The position numbers and the translations under genes were made by a program. Positions 19,401 through 27,151 of a DNA stretch of 64,000 nucleotides are shown piece after piece; the first letter of the stretch is position 1, and the number at the start of each line of letters is the position of its first letter. Origin of the DNA: Huiozyma naganishii CBS 8797 (lineage: Eukaryota; Ascomycota; Saccharomycetes; Saccharomycetales; Saccharomycetaceae); NCBI RefSeq assembly GCF_000348985.1, contig NC_035924.1, positions 372,001-436,000 on the forward strand, written 5' to 3'. The notes under the pieces were generated by a model that had not been told where the DNA came from, made no database searches, and saw nothing but the letters and a program-made list of their open reading frames with translations.

Positions 19401-20189
19401 AAAGTGTGCAATGCTGGTGATAAATACGTCCAAAGTTTATCGAGATGCGTTAAATGGGACTCGTCTGGGGGTAAAAGTGGTAGCAGTTTCCTGAAAACCT
19501 TGGACGATAGATTTGTTATTAAGGAGTTGTCACATTCTGAGTTAGATGCCTTTATCAAGTTTGCGCCTTCTTACTTCGAATATATGACACAGGTCATGTT
19601 TCATGAATTACCTACTGCGTTGGCTAAAGTTTTCGGTTTTTATCAAATTCAGATTAAAAATCCGAACACGGCTAAAAGTTTTAAGCTTGACGTGATTATC
19701 ATGGAAAATTTATTCTACAATAAGAAACCTACCAGAATTTTCGATTTGAAGGGATCCATGCGAAACAGGCATGTTGAGCAAACAGGTAAAAAGAATGAAG
19801 TCCTACTTGATGAAAACATGGTCGAGTATATTTATGAATCACCGATCCATGTAAGAGAGTATGATAAGAAGTTGCTGCGGGCGTCTTTATGGAACGACAC
19901 ATTATTTTTGGCCAAAATGAACGTTATGGATTACTCTCTTGTCGTGGGCATAGATAATGAAAATTTCTTATTGACGGTGGGGATCATTGATTTTATTCGA
20001 ACATTCACATGGGATAAGAAACTTGAGAGTTGGGTCAAGGAAAAAGGTCTGGTTGGTGGTGGAGGTAACGGCGGAGTTATTAAACAACCCACAGTGGTTA
20101 CTCCAAGACAGTATAAAAATAGGTTCAGAGAGGCGATGGAAAGATACATATTGATGGTTCCTGACCCATGGTATCAAGAAAATACGTAG
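13458..20189 (+). CDS. FAB1: 1-phosphatidylinositol-3-phosphate 5-kinase Fab1
   Basis: Fab1 (PIKfyve) makes PI(3,5)P2 on the vacuole/endosome membrane and sets vacuole size and acidity. The protein is 2243 residues (S. cerevisiae 2278). After a disordered amino region, a FYVE zinc finger for PI3P binding spans about residues 229-282 (CFACGKAF, RRKHHCRICGQIFCHSC, CYHCFEHAD). A long Ser/Asn-rich stretch precedes the CCT/TCP1-like domain (about 760-1060) and the Fab1-specific cysteine region (CHQGCKGNLFDHYRSYVHGSG). The PIP kinase domain fills the last 350 residues, with FDLKGSMRNR near 2094, MDYSLVVGID near 2157 and IIDFIRTFTWDKKLE. The first ATG gives MDKVVEPDEKPRISVP. ATG18, a reader of its product, lies next downstream, as in S. 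cerevisiae. Confidence 0.97.
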   Translation: MDKVVEPDEKPRISVPLIPAGLSNGAAVPTTSTTEDFVPRAVLPTTATIGTTSAATTPTIQLDENPLTASGVSLAPNFDASSKEGHQGQIPTILNEHTDFPDDHHQAHPVSPLIKQDSISFLPPANGVSPNVVHDKPRFNLASNAMNAQRSSIYASKSTVTAIPIRNPKSHRLVDEEEGRSSRSRSSSITTSLSKSFLFGFYHDKKKGGKQPSNYLISKEYWMKDESAKECFACGKAFNTFRRKHHCRICGQIFCHSCTLIIDGSKFGYMEKMRVCYHCFEHADTWQDSSDEEDTEDELDVHAHEHLNEDIGHTWEERTQDGNTNSLDDTHSILEQNDNHEIPNSILPADQFTSKSISNKSLFERTLIAKRQREFILLNKDDAQSIMTSGEDSKLFVSTPSPPPKMAIPATRQGESLEISFTANDLDRPRLKDGNIDSYSSHLSKPTQSNERYSIRDVDMIPANYLHRQNRHRKTTSSHSPAPDSNYQRRSMNSLKRSIFNYVGNKTQSSSERSRGLNDESASAIPLRKSTPLSAGQESGDSYMDQSDRVIGNFTNKNFKFQFNFSKENGHKKIERTSSLPKHPLDSSENEEVGNDQDSLEDEGTMSIYSSLNDASKSTNPIRSTRNSSKSFQRAQASLQRIKTRRKSRSKAGTSSLYKDITKLTHSTPNLLSVVTDNGDNSNDYTLSGIEPLTGDNVAVSDSPSSSKTNPVQKLTPDPHQSPTKNLTMKYSTTQFGSDQWRRLSSTFSTRQLRTESFNNGKKNELSDVAILHLEALLHQVLDDQNIGAMEAWTHFLKTITLARLQNIELSARDSNTLDYRQKYVKIKRIPGGRVEQSEYIHGIVFSKALPSKSMPRHIDNPRILLVMFPLEYEKNGKHFLSIESVFAQEKEYLNKLISRLTSLNPDIVYVGANVSGYALELLINANIVVQYNLKPQVIERIARLTEADIVVSIDNLTANVKMGECESFSVKTFVYGNLSKTFTYLRGCDPKLGGSILLRGDTAENLEKIKHVTEFIVYVVFSLKLESSFFNDNFIQISMPFYLERQANMAQLQCTGYFSDFLEKFNNRILTVSPTVEFQIPFLLKKARELEEIILRNEEQNKTLKDEDISIDNLEVKDLHIESTITFKDMKYITKFIRQRNIEELRKEFIRRSRQWEVLYASTHNMLGTGSHQSINVLYSMVSTKTATPCIGPQVVAIDYFWDTDISIGQLIENIVSAAWYPCHQGCKGNLFDHYRSYVHGSGKVDILTEKFQTKLPKLKNIILTWSYCKQCGTSTPILQISEKTWNYSFGKYLEIMFWSKQGSLSDIGNCVHDFTKDHVKYFGYNDLVIRMEYSELEVHELMTPPTKLKWQPSVDIKFKVENYYGILDKINRFYDSIVDRLDRVKIDSIITAKQLSAKIKIDQLKELVYTEKRALCTELEKVYQDYPGDQHLQMNVVIRKVYDKAVSWDSEFDTFERQYLPSETDITRITSSQLRKLFKDTDKEQEKKVHSLDREKLSKSNDVSGIDSNNGSGSKHQDDGSRQCSIRKDGSLQKLELASSLKSSNSLAASKLSTFKVPTKENIPHQDTTVNQNEGDNASGIRTVIHPRNTQLDSRRSSSDHDSTLTVGRGQRDSRVSQLANFFDKIHFDAISKEFELQREFERLRLNKGNVQSYKVQTSTPIVEIYRDVKDAVDEPLHDPAKQAKNPRESTRTLDEFELGKFNDQKLKSGEERQIGTGFMNPEEFIDRRRNGNNKSSIGKEVNKNLESELENSINSWGERVLNSHRQGEEDNDLKIDSKSNRSASSGTLKKQQLSKPTKAIDKDEDDTQPDKSLLMKALANFWADRSGYLWKPLVYPTLPSEHVFADNDVIIRDDEPSSLIAFCLNMPDYKQKMVDMGSIIAQSMNSSTRRNPSQSVSGGDQETNTTLETDGGLPGSLPNPVLPRDQTQSTLPISLDTPEVLEATMTKKTAVHLRYQFQDNMTVMSCKIFFTEHFEAFRKVCNAGDKYVQSLSRCVKWDSSGGKSGSSFLKTLDDRFVIKELSHSELDAFIKFAPSYFEYMTQVMFHELPTALAKVFGFYQIQIKNPNTAKSFKLDVIIMENLFYNKKPTRIFDLKGSMRNRHVEQTGKKNEVLLDENMVEYIYESPIHVREYDKKLLRASLWNDTLFLAKMNVMDYSLVVGIDNENFLLTVGIIDFIRTFTWDKKLESWVKEKGLVGGGGNGGVIKQPTVVTPRQYKNRFREAMERYILMVPDPWYQENT

Positions 20190-20435
20190 CGCGGACGAAA
20201 ATACTAGAGAAGTGTAATAACAAAATGTAAAAAACGACGCATTGTAATATATTCTTTGCTATGTAAGAGGGACGGCGTGCATTCCTGGAATTTATCCAGA
20301 GCTGCCTATTTCGATTTAATGTTGATGCTTTTTGTTTTTTTTCATGATTCAAATTTGAAAACACACATTTGCGAACTTTCCTGAGGGGAGCTACCAGTTA
20401 GACGGGATGTAAGATATAAAGAGAACAGTATTGCA

Positions 20436-21917
20436 ATGAGCCTGCAGGCAAGCTCGTTTTCTAGTTTTAACCAGTCTTTTTCAAATGTATCGATTGCATA
20501 CCCTGGCGGGTACATGATTTTTGGATGCGATCCTTTCAAAAAATTACTCTCCAATACTGATGGAAGTTATTCAATAGTAAAGATGTTCGAATCGTCATCT
20601 TTGCTTGTGGTAGTAGGCAGTGGTGTCCAACCAGCCTTTTCTCCTAGGCGATTAAAGATAATGGATATTAAGCGAGGCAAAATGATTTGTGAGTTGACAT
20701 ATATCACATCGATAAAAAATATAGAACTCAACCAAAACAAACTTATAGTATCCCTACAAAATGAAATTTACATATATGAAGTTGAAGGGATGAAACTGAT
20801 ACATGTTATCAAAGGTATATTTAACCCTGAAGGTCTAATCTCGATATCATTTTCATTTGAAAACAACTATCTGGCATATTCCTCCTATCCGTTGGCACAA
20901 CACGATCCAAACTTCAACGATGGGACTGGAAGTTTGTATAACACTGAGTCTGGTGCAGGTACTCCATTGAGTCGAGATGATGATGCCAATACTTTCAATG
21001 ATTCAGAGGATGGGAGCGGATCAGTAATGACAAATGAAACCGGGAACGTTGTACCCACATCAAATACTGAAGAAGCAGCATTGATAGGTGTTCAAACTCC
21101 AAGTAATCGAAAGACAAAGAACAACGTGAAACAAAAAGGCGATATAACAATTTTTAACCTGAAAACGTTACAACCTTCAATGGTTGTAGAAGCACATAAA
21201 TCTGAGATAAGCGCTGTTTCGTTGAGTTCTGATGGGACCTTGTTAACCACTGCTTCCAAGCAAGGCACAATTATAAAAGTATTTAGGGTGTGTGATGGTG
21301 TGAATATATGTCAGTTTAGAAGGGGAACTTATTCAGTCAGGGTTAATGACATACGGTTTAGTCAGGACAACGAATACTTAACTGTTACTAGCTCCTCCAG
21401 TACCATCCACATATTTCAGGTGAAAGTTGAGGAAAAGCCGGAACGTGGGGCGAATGGTCCCGAAATTGCGGGACAAGAAGAACGAGATTTAAATGTTGTG
21501 GATTCGACAGGTGCCAAGAAGCACCAGAACCCGTGGTCAATGAGCGACGTGTTTAAAAGCTCATCGAAAGGGATAACCAAAAGGGCAACGAAACAGATCA
21601 CCCAAATGTTCCCCTTTGGCGAATCGAACTCCACAGAAGAATTAGAGCCCAGGCGTAATATAGCGTATTGCAAAATTCCAGGACACAAGTCACACCATAC
21701 GGCGATAGCATATGTCGAACAGTTACAACAAGTGTCCCTAGATGATTATCCTGAATTGGCCCTGAGAAAGAACTTCACAGCTACGGATAAGAACACCATA
21801 GCGATCAGGCCCTTAAAGGTCGTTACCTCGGAAGGATTATACTATAGGTTTATGTTCGCTCCTGAAAAGGGGGGTGAGTGCACCTTAGTATCGCAGTACT
21901 CTCTATTAGACAGCTGA
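20436..21917 (+). CDS. ATG18: PROPPIN phosphoinositide-binding protein Atg18
   Basis: Atg18 is a seven-bladed WD40 protein that binds PI3P and PI(3,5)P2, acts with Atg2 in autophagosome formation, and regulates Fab1 at the vacuole. The 493-residue product (S. cerevisiae 500) carries the diagnostic FRRG lipid-binding motif at residues 294-297 within CQFRRGTYSVRVNDI, and blades such as SEISAVSLSSDGTLLTTASKQGT and INDIRFSQDNEYL-type strands. An acidic insert rich in Asn, Thr and Ser (about residues 155-225) matches the loop found in yeast Atg18. A basic, disordered loop follows FRRG (SSSKGITKRATKQITQ). The paralogs Atg21 and Hsv2 share FRRG, but position between FAB1 and ROG3 fits ATG18 (YFR021W). 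Confidence 0.95.
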   Translation: MSLQASSFSSFNQSFSNVSIAYPGGYMIFGCDPFKKLLSNTDGSYSIVKMFESSSLLVVVGSGVQPAFSPRRLKIMDIKRGKMICELTYITSIKNIELNQNKLIVSLQNEIYIYEVEGMKLIHVIKGIFNPEGLISISFSFENNYLAYSSYPLAQHDPNFNDGTGSLYNTESGAGTPLSRDDDANTFNDSEDGSGSVMTNETGNVVPTSNTEEAALIGVQTPSNRKTKNNVKQKGDITIFNLKTLQPSMVVEAHKSEISAVSLSSDGTLLTTASKQGTIIKVFRVCDGVNICQFRRGTYSVRVNDIRFSQDNEYLTVTSSSSTIHIFQVKVEEKPERGANGPEIAGQEERDLNVVDSTGAKKHQNPWSMSDVFKSSSKGITKRATKQITQMFPFGESNSTEELEPRRNIAYCKIPGHKSHHTAIAYVEQLQQVSLDDYPELALRKNFTATDKNTIAIRPLKVVTSEGLYYRFMFAPEKGGECTLVSQYSLLDS

Positions 21918-22287
21918 CAAACTCTCTCTTTTTTAGGAAAAGTAGAACAGTACGTACAATCTAGATAAAGCTCTCATACGAGTATTGCACGGACACTACA
22001 CAGTTACGCCTAAAAGGGTAAAAAGTGCGGAGTTCAGCTTTTGTTTGTTTTTGTTTTTGTCTCAAAAAATCGAAAGAATGAATGAGGCATCTCGAAGGCG
22101 ATTTCGGGGATCTGTATATCAAAGAAATGATCTACATTTAGACATCGTCTCTACTGGAACCTCTTCTGTGGTTAGTCCATATTAAAGGTCACAGTGGACT
22201 GGTCAACGTGAGTAGACAGAAGAAGAAAATTAACTGCTTACTGTGACTCAACCGGAATTTATTAGTCATTGGCGGCATATCTCAACT
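21918..22287. promoter_or_regulatory. Region between ATG18 and ROG3 with a possible upstream ORF
   Basis: About 370 bases. A T-rich run (TTTTGTTTGTTTTTGTTTTTG, 22038-22058) precedes a 35-codon ORF beginning at 22078 and ending at 22185, in good start context (AAAGAATGA). Its stop is about 100 bases before the ROG3 ATG. A Gcn4-type TGACTCA lies at 22245-22251. Function is inferred only. Confidence 0.35.
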
Positions 22288-23736
22288 ATGATTCTTTATC
22301 AGGAGGGGAAAAATCAATCTGTGAAGTTTTCCATACAGCTTGAAAATGCTCTGAGTGATGATGTAATACTACTAAAGGGTGAACCCTTTGACGCACCATC
22401 AGTATTGCTGAGTGGGAAACTTATCTTAGAATTGACTGAGCCTCTACCTGTTAATTCAATGCAAGTACGTCTCTTGGGGAAAATTCGTTTGAACGTTCCC
22501 TTCAAACGAGAGAATAGTAAAGATGTTAATTTCTTGCGGTACGAACGTTACTTCCTTCAGAAAACTTGGAATAAGCTGAAACTGGAGAGTGTCCTTTCGC
22601 TCGGTGGGAAATCGAATCAAAATGAAAAGAAAAATAAATTGAAGAGTATTTTGACTTTTTGGAAACTGAGTTCAAAGAAACGTAAGCCAAATGTTCATAT
22701 ACTCGGTAAGGGACGTCACGAATTTCATTTTAGCAGAGTTCTACCTGGTGACTTTGCCGAGAGTTTATATGGTCACCCTAATGTGTTCATAGCGTACCAA
22801 TTGGTTGCATCAATTTCACAAAATAAGGGCAAACCGGATATTGTATGCCGCCAACCGGTCAGATTTATTAGAACTTTGAATATACAATCCCTAGACTTGA
22901 TGCGGCCAGAGGTAACGGAAGAAATTTTTTTCGATATGGTTGGAATTTGTGCTAGTATTCCTACCAAAGCGGTTGCCTTAGGTACCACTACACAAATAAA
23001 TTGCAACATAAGACCGTTGGCCGAAGGAATATCCCTCCATCGTGTTGTGACCACATTGGTTGAAACAGCATTCTATAAACACCGTGTGGATAACGTTCAG
23101 AAGATTCGCAAGATTACAAAATTACGGATCAAAGATCCTTCTCGCAATGCTATAAAGACGTTTACAGAAGAAAAACAGGAAGCTTGGAAGTTGAATTTTG
23201 ATTTTGAGATACCAAAAAATTTGACAAAAGTTACGCAAGACTGCCGTATACTTGAAACAATAAAAGTCTTTCATCATTTAGAGATAAAGATGCTTTTTGT
23301 GAAGCCCAACGGAAAATTGAAAAAATCGACAATAAACATACCAATCACACTGTATATCTCGGATTGTATTGCCTTAGCGACACAGCATCGCGAATATTTC
23401 CGAGAACCACCACTGAAATATCGTTTACCACCTTTGGATAAAGAGAAGAGTGACCACTCTTGCGATCAATTCATATTCGATAACGGGAGACTGTGGTATT
23501 TGCTGTCTTCAAAACCGCAAAACTTAATTAATAATGATTTGGTATCGCAGTTGTTGATACCACCAAATTATTACCGGCATCACTTCGATAAAAAGATTGA
23601 ATGGTCCCGACCATGTACCGGAGAAAATTATTTGGAACGCGCTGAAGATACCATCGTTAAAGTTGTTGGAACACTTCAACACCTAAATGAAAGGCAAACA
23701 TTTCCCCCGTCATACGAACACATTAACCTGGGATAA
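22288..23736 (+). CDS. ROG3: Arrestin-related trafficking adaptor, short Rog3/Rod1 homolog
   Basis: Rog3 and Rod1 are alpha-arrestins that recruit the Rsp5 ubiquitin ligase to plasma membrane transporters and receptors for endocytosis. This protein is 482 residues, much shorter than S. cerevisiae Rog3 (733) or Rod1 (837). The arrestin amino domain is clear (DDVILLKGEPFDAPSVLLSG, then LPVNSMQVRLLGKIRLNVPF), as is the arrestin carboxyl domain (VGICASIPTKAVALGTTTQI, NLTKVTQDCRILETIKVFHH). Two PPxY motifs for Rsp5 WW domains remain, PPNY near residue 430 and PPSY five to ten residues from the end. The long Ser/Asn-rich tail of the relatives is missing. The ATG chosen gives MILYQEGKNQSVKF; the earlier opening is a GTG. 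Position between ATG18 and PES4 supports ROG3 (YFR022W). Confidence 0.85.
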   Translation: MILYQEGKNQSVKFSIQLENALSDDVILLKGEPFDAPSVLLSGKLILELTEPLPVNSMQVRLLGKIRLNVPFKRENSKDVNFLRYERYFLQKTWNKLKLESVLSLGGKSNQNEKKNKLKSILTFWKLSSKKRKPNVHILGKGRHEFHFSRVLPGDFAESLYGHPNVFIAYQLVASISQNKGKPDIVCRQPVRFIRTLNIQSLDLMRPEVTEEIFFDMVGICASIPTKAVALGTTTQINCNIRPLAEGISLHRVVTTLVETAFYKHRVDNVQKIRKITKLRIKDPSRNAIKTFTEEKQEAWKLNFDFEIPKNLTKVTQDCRILETIKVFHHLEIKMLFVKPNGKLKKSTINIPITLYISDCIALATQHREYFREPPLKYRLPPLDKEKSDHSCDQFIFDNGRLWYLLSSKPQNLINNDLVSQLLIPPNYYRHHFDKKIEWSRPCTGENYLERAEDTIVKVVGTLQHLNERQTFPPSYEHINLG

Positions 23737-23963
23737 ACAGTACGACATGATCTATTCCGAACCAGGCTTGCACATTTAAATAACCGTTCTTACAAAATAA
23801 ATTAAGCCGCTCTGTATCTAGGAATAAATATTCCTTAATCTTTTTCCTTTTATGTAATTTCTGTCATAATAAGCTATACTTTATAGTGTTGCCACCTTGT
23901 AGGGTATATTTTCCTTATTGAGTTAACTTTTTTGTGCTCTATTTAAAATTTAAATATTTTAAA

Positions 23964-25121
23964 ATGTGGAATATAATAATTTTTCACTTTTGTACCAACT
24001 TTTTATCAAGATACATGTTAATCATGTTCGAGAGAAAGCAGACAAAGCCAAAAATGCTAAACGGTACAGTTATCCTAGGTGAAATATCATTAAATTTCCT
24101 TCAAAACAGTTTTACAACTGACCATACAAGTAAAAAGGGGAATAATTTGGAACAGATCAAACATCAAAAATTTTATGACGCGCTAGAGGAGGATGTTTCT
24201 GATGAAGGCTCTGAATTGAGTTCCGATTATGGGTCAGTTGAAATAAATGGTCCTGGCGTAACGATGGCAACAAATAAACTAGCCTCAGATTCTATGGAAT
24301 CCTTGTTTATTGGAAATCTTCATAAAAATGTAACTGAGGAATTGTTAAGGGGAGTCTTTGGAGTTTATCCGGGGTTTATTTCTGCCAAAATATGTTACAA
24401 TGCTATTACCAAAAAATCTTTGGGACACGGATATCTAAACTTTTCAAATAAGATAGATGCGATCCGTGCCACAAAAGATTTAAACTACTGCAATATTTTA
24501 TCATCAGAAATCAGGCTGATGCCCTCGATGAGAAATGCGGCTTACAGAAAACAGATCGGTACCAACGTTTTCATGTCGAACCTTCCTTTGGATATTCCAT
24601 TTTTAACGACCCGTTTCTTCTATGTGTATTTCAGTGGGTTTGGTGAAGTCCTCTCCTGTAAATTGGTTGAAGAGAAGGGGATTGGATTTATTTATTTTGA
24701 AAGCAATACAGTTGCCAACTATGTGGTTAATCTATTCAATGGGTCACTTCTTTACGGAAAGCAGGTATTCTGTTCAATCCACAAATCAAAAGAGGAGCGC
24801 TCGTTAGACGAGAACAAAGTAAATCAAGAAGTTATGACTCCACTTGAACCAAAAGTACACCAGCAGCGACAACAAACCTCTCCAGATAAAAGTGTCCGTC
24901 TATTCAATTTGAATCTAATGTGCAAAAAGAAATTCATAAAGCATGTTCTTCAGCAGCATGCTTTAGAATTTCATTGCATTGAGCAAGTGTCTTTTGATTC
25001 AACTTCTGAGACTCTCTCTATGGTGATAAAGGCGAAAAATGCATCACAGGCAAGGAAGATATATAGATTCTTCAACGGGAAGTTGTTATGTGGATCTATA
25101 GTAAGTGCCGACCTAGAATAA
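23964..25121 (+). CDS. PES4: Pes4/Mip6-type RNA-binding protein, short form
   Basis: Pes4 and Mip6 are poly(A)-binding-like proteins with four RRM domains; Pes4 acts on meiotic mRNAs. Here there are two clear RRMs (SLFIGNLHKNVTEELLRGVF with RNP1-like LGHGYLNF, and TNVFMSNLPLDIPFLTTRFF with GIGFIYFES) and a third RRM-like unit at the end (SVRLFNLNLMCKKKFIKHVL). The protein is at most 385 residues against 611 in S. cerevisiae, so the fourth RRM and carboxyl tail are absent. The start is uncertain: the first ATG yields a hydrophobic amino end that looks unnatural and sits in a very AT-rich region, so the ATG at 24024 (MFERKQTKPKM) may be the real one. Position between ROG3 and LSB3 fits YFR023W. 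Confidence 0.8.
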   Translation: MWNIIIFHFCTNFLSRYMLIMFERKQTKPKMLNGTVILGEISLNFLQNSFTTDHTSKKGNNLEQIKHQKFYDALEEDVSDEGSELSSDYGSVEINGPGVTMATNKLASDSMESLFIGNLHKNVTEELLRGVFGVYPGFISAKICYNAITKKSLGHGYLNFSNKIDAIRATKDLNYCNILSSEIRLMPSMRNAAYRKQIGTNVFMSNLPLDIPFLTTRFFYVYFSGFGEVLSCKLVEEKGIGFIYFESNTVANYVVNLFNGSLLYGKQVFCSIHKSKEERSLDENKVNQEVMTPLEPKVHQQRQQTSPDKSVRLFNLNLMCKKKFIKHVLQQHALEFHCIEQVSFDSTSETLSMVIKAKNASQARKIYRFFNGKLLCGSIVSADLE

Positions 25122-25446
25122 AGATTGGAAATGTACACACTTTTATTTTATCCTAAATATTAGTTTAGTTTAAAGAACTAAGTCATAGTTTCAATGAGGA
25201 GAGAACGGTGCAAATAGATACGCTTATATCACAATTATCGACTACGGTAAAAATTACTTTAAGTTAAAAAAAAAGAGAAGATGGAGATGAACTGGACATC
25301 ACAAGAAAATAAATACTGGACAGTACCTAATAACATTAATATTGAAAGATCAACCGCGTCTCAGCTCGTGTTCTATTCACAGTTATGAAAAATACTTTTT
25401 CAAAAATCTCGTCTTCCATTTTTCTTTCTTTCGTTCTCAAGATTGT
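25122..25446. terminator. Convergent 3' region of PES4 and LSB3
   Basis: The tails of two convergent genes meet here. It is AT-rich with an A9 run near 25267 and T-rich tracts near 25420 that suit polyadenylation of both transcripts. No further gene was seen. Confidence 0.35.
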
Positions 25447-26841
25447 CTATACCAGTTCAACGTAGTTGGCAGGAAAGATACCCTCCCTTCCATTAACTCT
25501 GCCCGTCCACCAGTCATTTTGTGAGTCCGATTTTTTTAAGACAGTGATTACATCACCCTTTCTGAAGGGTAAATCACCAGACTCCTCTCCTGTAAAGCTG
25601 TACAGCGCAACAGCCTTTGGCGCACCAGATATCGAGGGTGATGAAGAAGGTTTCGTAGAGCGGTTCACACCTGCTGAGCCACCATTGGATGAAATCCTTG
25701 ATTTTGAAAACCTGTTTGACAAGTCATCCACATCATTCCCGTCGTTGTATCTACTGGACCGCTGCCCCTGTCCCCGGTCATACACGTCATCCTCCCAACG
25801 CGATGCAGAGGCACCACCGCTGCCACTCCCACTTCTACCACGACGAGGACTTAGCTGCAATCTATGAGTGGCGTAATAGTTACCCGCGCTGTTCGAATCG
25901 TTATCGAAGTCGTCAGCATCGTCATTGTGAGCTGACCTGCGGCTATACCCGGCGCCACCTCTGGAGGCTGAGGGGCGAGATGCACCGCGTCGACGATTTG
26001 GGTACCCGTAATCATCGTATTCGTCGTCATCGTCATCATAATAACTGGACTCGCGACGGGAACCAGAGCCGTTTCTCATTCTGGTAGACCTGGTGTTGGC
26101 TCTTCTTGAACTGACATCCCCAGAATCAAACGAGTCTGGGATATCGTCGTAGTAGTCATCATCCTCATAGTCGTCGTCCCTCGACCTGTAAGTAAACGCT
26201 CTGGATTCCAAAACTCGGAACAAGGGATCAGCCTCTGGAGGAGGTCTAATTCTGCCGGTAAGAATCATTTTAGACGTGCAACTGTCACCGTAAAACTTTC
26301 TGTTGGCCTCTCTTCTCTCCAATATCACAGAACCTTCCACAGAGACACCTGCAAAGAGACCCTTAGTCTTTGAGTACGCAAACACCGCGGCAACACCACC
26401 AGTAGATGCGGACGCCGCAGCCTCCGCATTTCTACCAAGGGGGCCTGCGGCCACCGAGATGTTACCACCCAATGTGATGGTCCCAAACTCCGAAAAGGAT
26501 TTCACAGCCTCAGGGGAATTCAATATGAAAACAAAATCCGTCAACTCAACACCTACCATCCCACCGGCACCGGCACCGGCCATCCCAATAGCAGACGGCG
26601 CAGACCAGGTGCCATCCCGGAGCCTCGCCACAATGACACCGGAACCAGCTCTCCCCGAGAAAAGAAACCCAGCTTTTAAAACGGTGATCACTGCAAGCCC
26701 CTTTGCCTTCTTCAACACATCTGGCGGGATGACCTGATCAGCCCCAAACACCTGATTCGGCTTCACAAAAGATGCCAGAATCTTGGCCGCCTTCCGTGTC
26801 TCGCTTTTCAAACTTCTTGGAATCGGATTGTTGATACCCAT
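25447..26841 (-). CDS. LSB3: Actin patch protein Lsb3 (SYLF plus SH3)
   Basis: Lsb3 and its paralog Ysc84 bind Las17 and actin at cortical patches and help endocytic membrane invagination. The product is 464 residues (S. cerevisiae Lsb3 459). Residues 1 to about 215 are the lipid- and actin-binding SYLF/YAB domain ([56 protein letters not shown]). A middle region of about 190 residues is rich in Asp, Arg, Ser and Tyr. The carboxyl SH3 domain spans about 405-464 ([41 protein letters not shown]). The frame runs from the conserved MGINNP start with no intron visible. Position between PES4 and HIS2 supports LSB3 over YSC84. Confidence 0.95.
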   Translation of the reverse strand: MGINNPIPRSLKSETRKAAKILASFVKPNQVFGADQVIPPDVLKKAKGLAVITVLKAGFLFSGRAGSGVIVARLRDGTWSAPSAIGMAGAGAGGMVGVELTDFVFILNSPEAVKSFSEFGTITLGGNISVAAGPLGRNAEAAASASTGGVAAVFAYSKTKGLFAGVSVEGSVILERREANRKFYGDSCTSKMILTGRIRPPPEADPLFRVLESRAFTYRSRDDDYEDDDYYDDIPDSFDSGDVSSRRANTRSTRMRNGSGSRRESSYYDDDDDEYDDYGYPNRRRGASRPSASRGGAGYSRRSAHNDDADDFDNDSNSAGNYYATHRLQLSPRRGRSGSGSGGASASRWEDDVYDRGQGQRSSRYNDGNDVDDLSNRFSKSRISSNGGSAGVNRSTKPSSSPSISGAPKAVALYSFTGEESGDLPFRKGDVITVLKKSDSQNDWWTGRVNGREGIFPANYVELV

Positions 26842-27151
26842 GTATGCTCCGTCTTATAGTGTTTTTAGGTTGTATATTGTGAGAATGAAAGACAAAAAAA
26901 GAGAAGAAAAAAGGAAAACAATCCAGTTCACTATTGATCTACTTCACGTCCTTACTCAATGTCTCAAACACTCTGTTTACCTGTCTTTCTATCTCTCGCA
27001 CCCTTCTCTACAGTCTAATCACTTACAGGCTGTGCAATTTTCAAAAGACGCTCCTAAAAATTGTTTCCTTTCGCTATTTTTTAAAGAGGAGGGTAACACA
27101 TGTCGTTTTATTTCCTTTTCCGGAAATAAAAAGGGTAAATTCCCGTTTCGG
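26842..27151. promoter_or_regulatory. LSB3 upstream region and HIS2 downstream region
   Basis: About 310 bases, pyrimidine- and A-rich, with a purine run of A and G (26886-26915) close to the LSB3 start as is usual for yeast leaders. No RNA gene was seen; plus-strand frames crossing it overlap the flanking genes and lack support. Confidence 0.35.
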
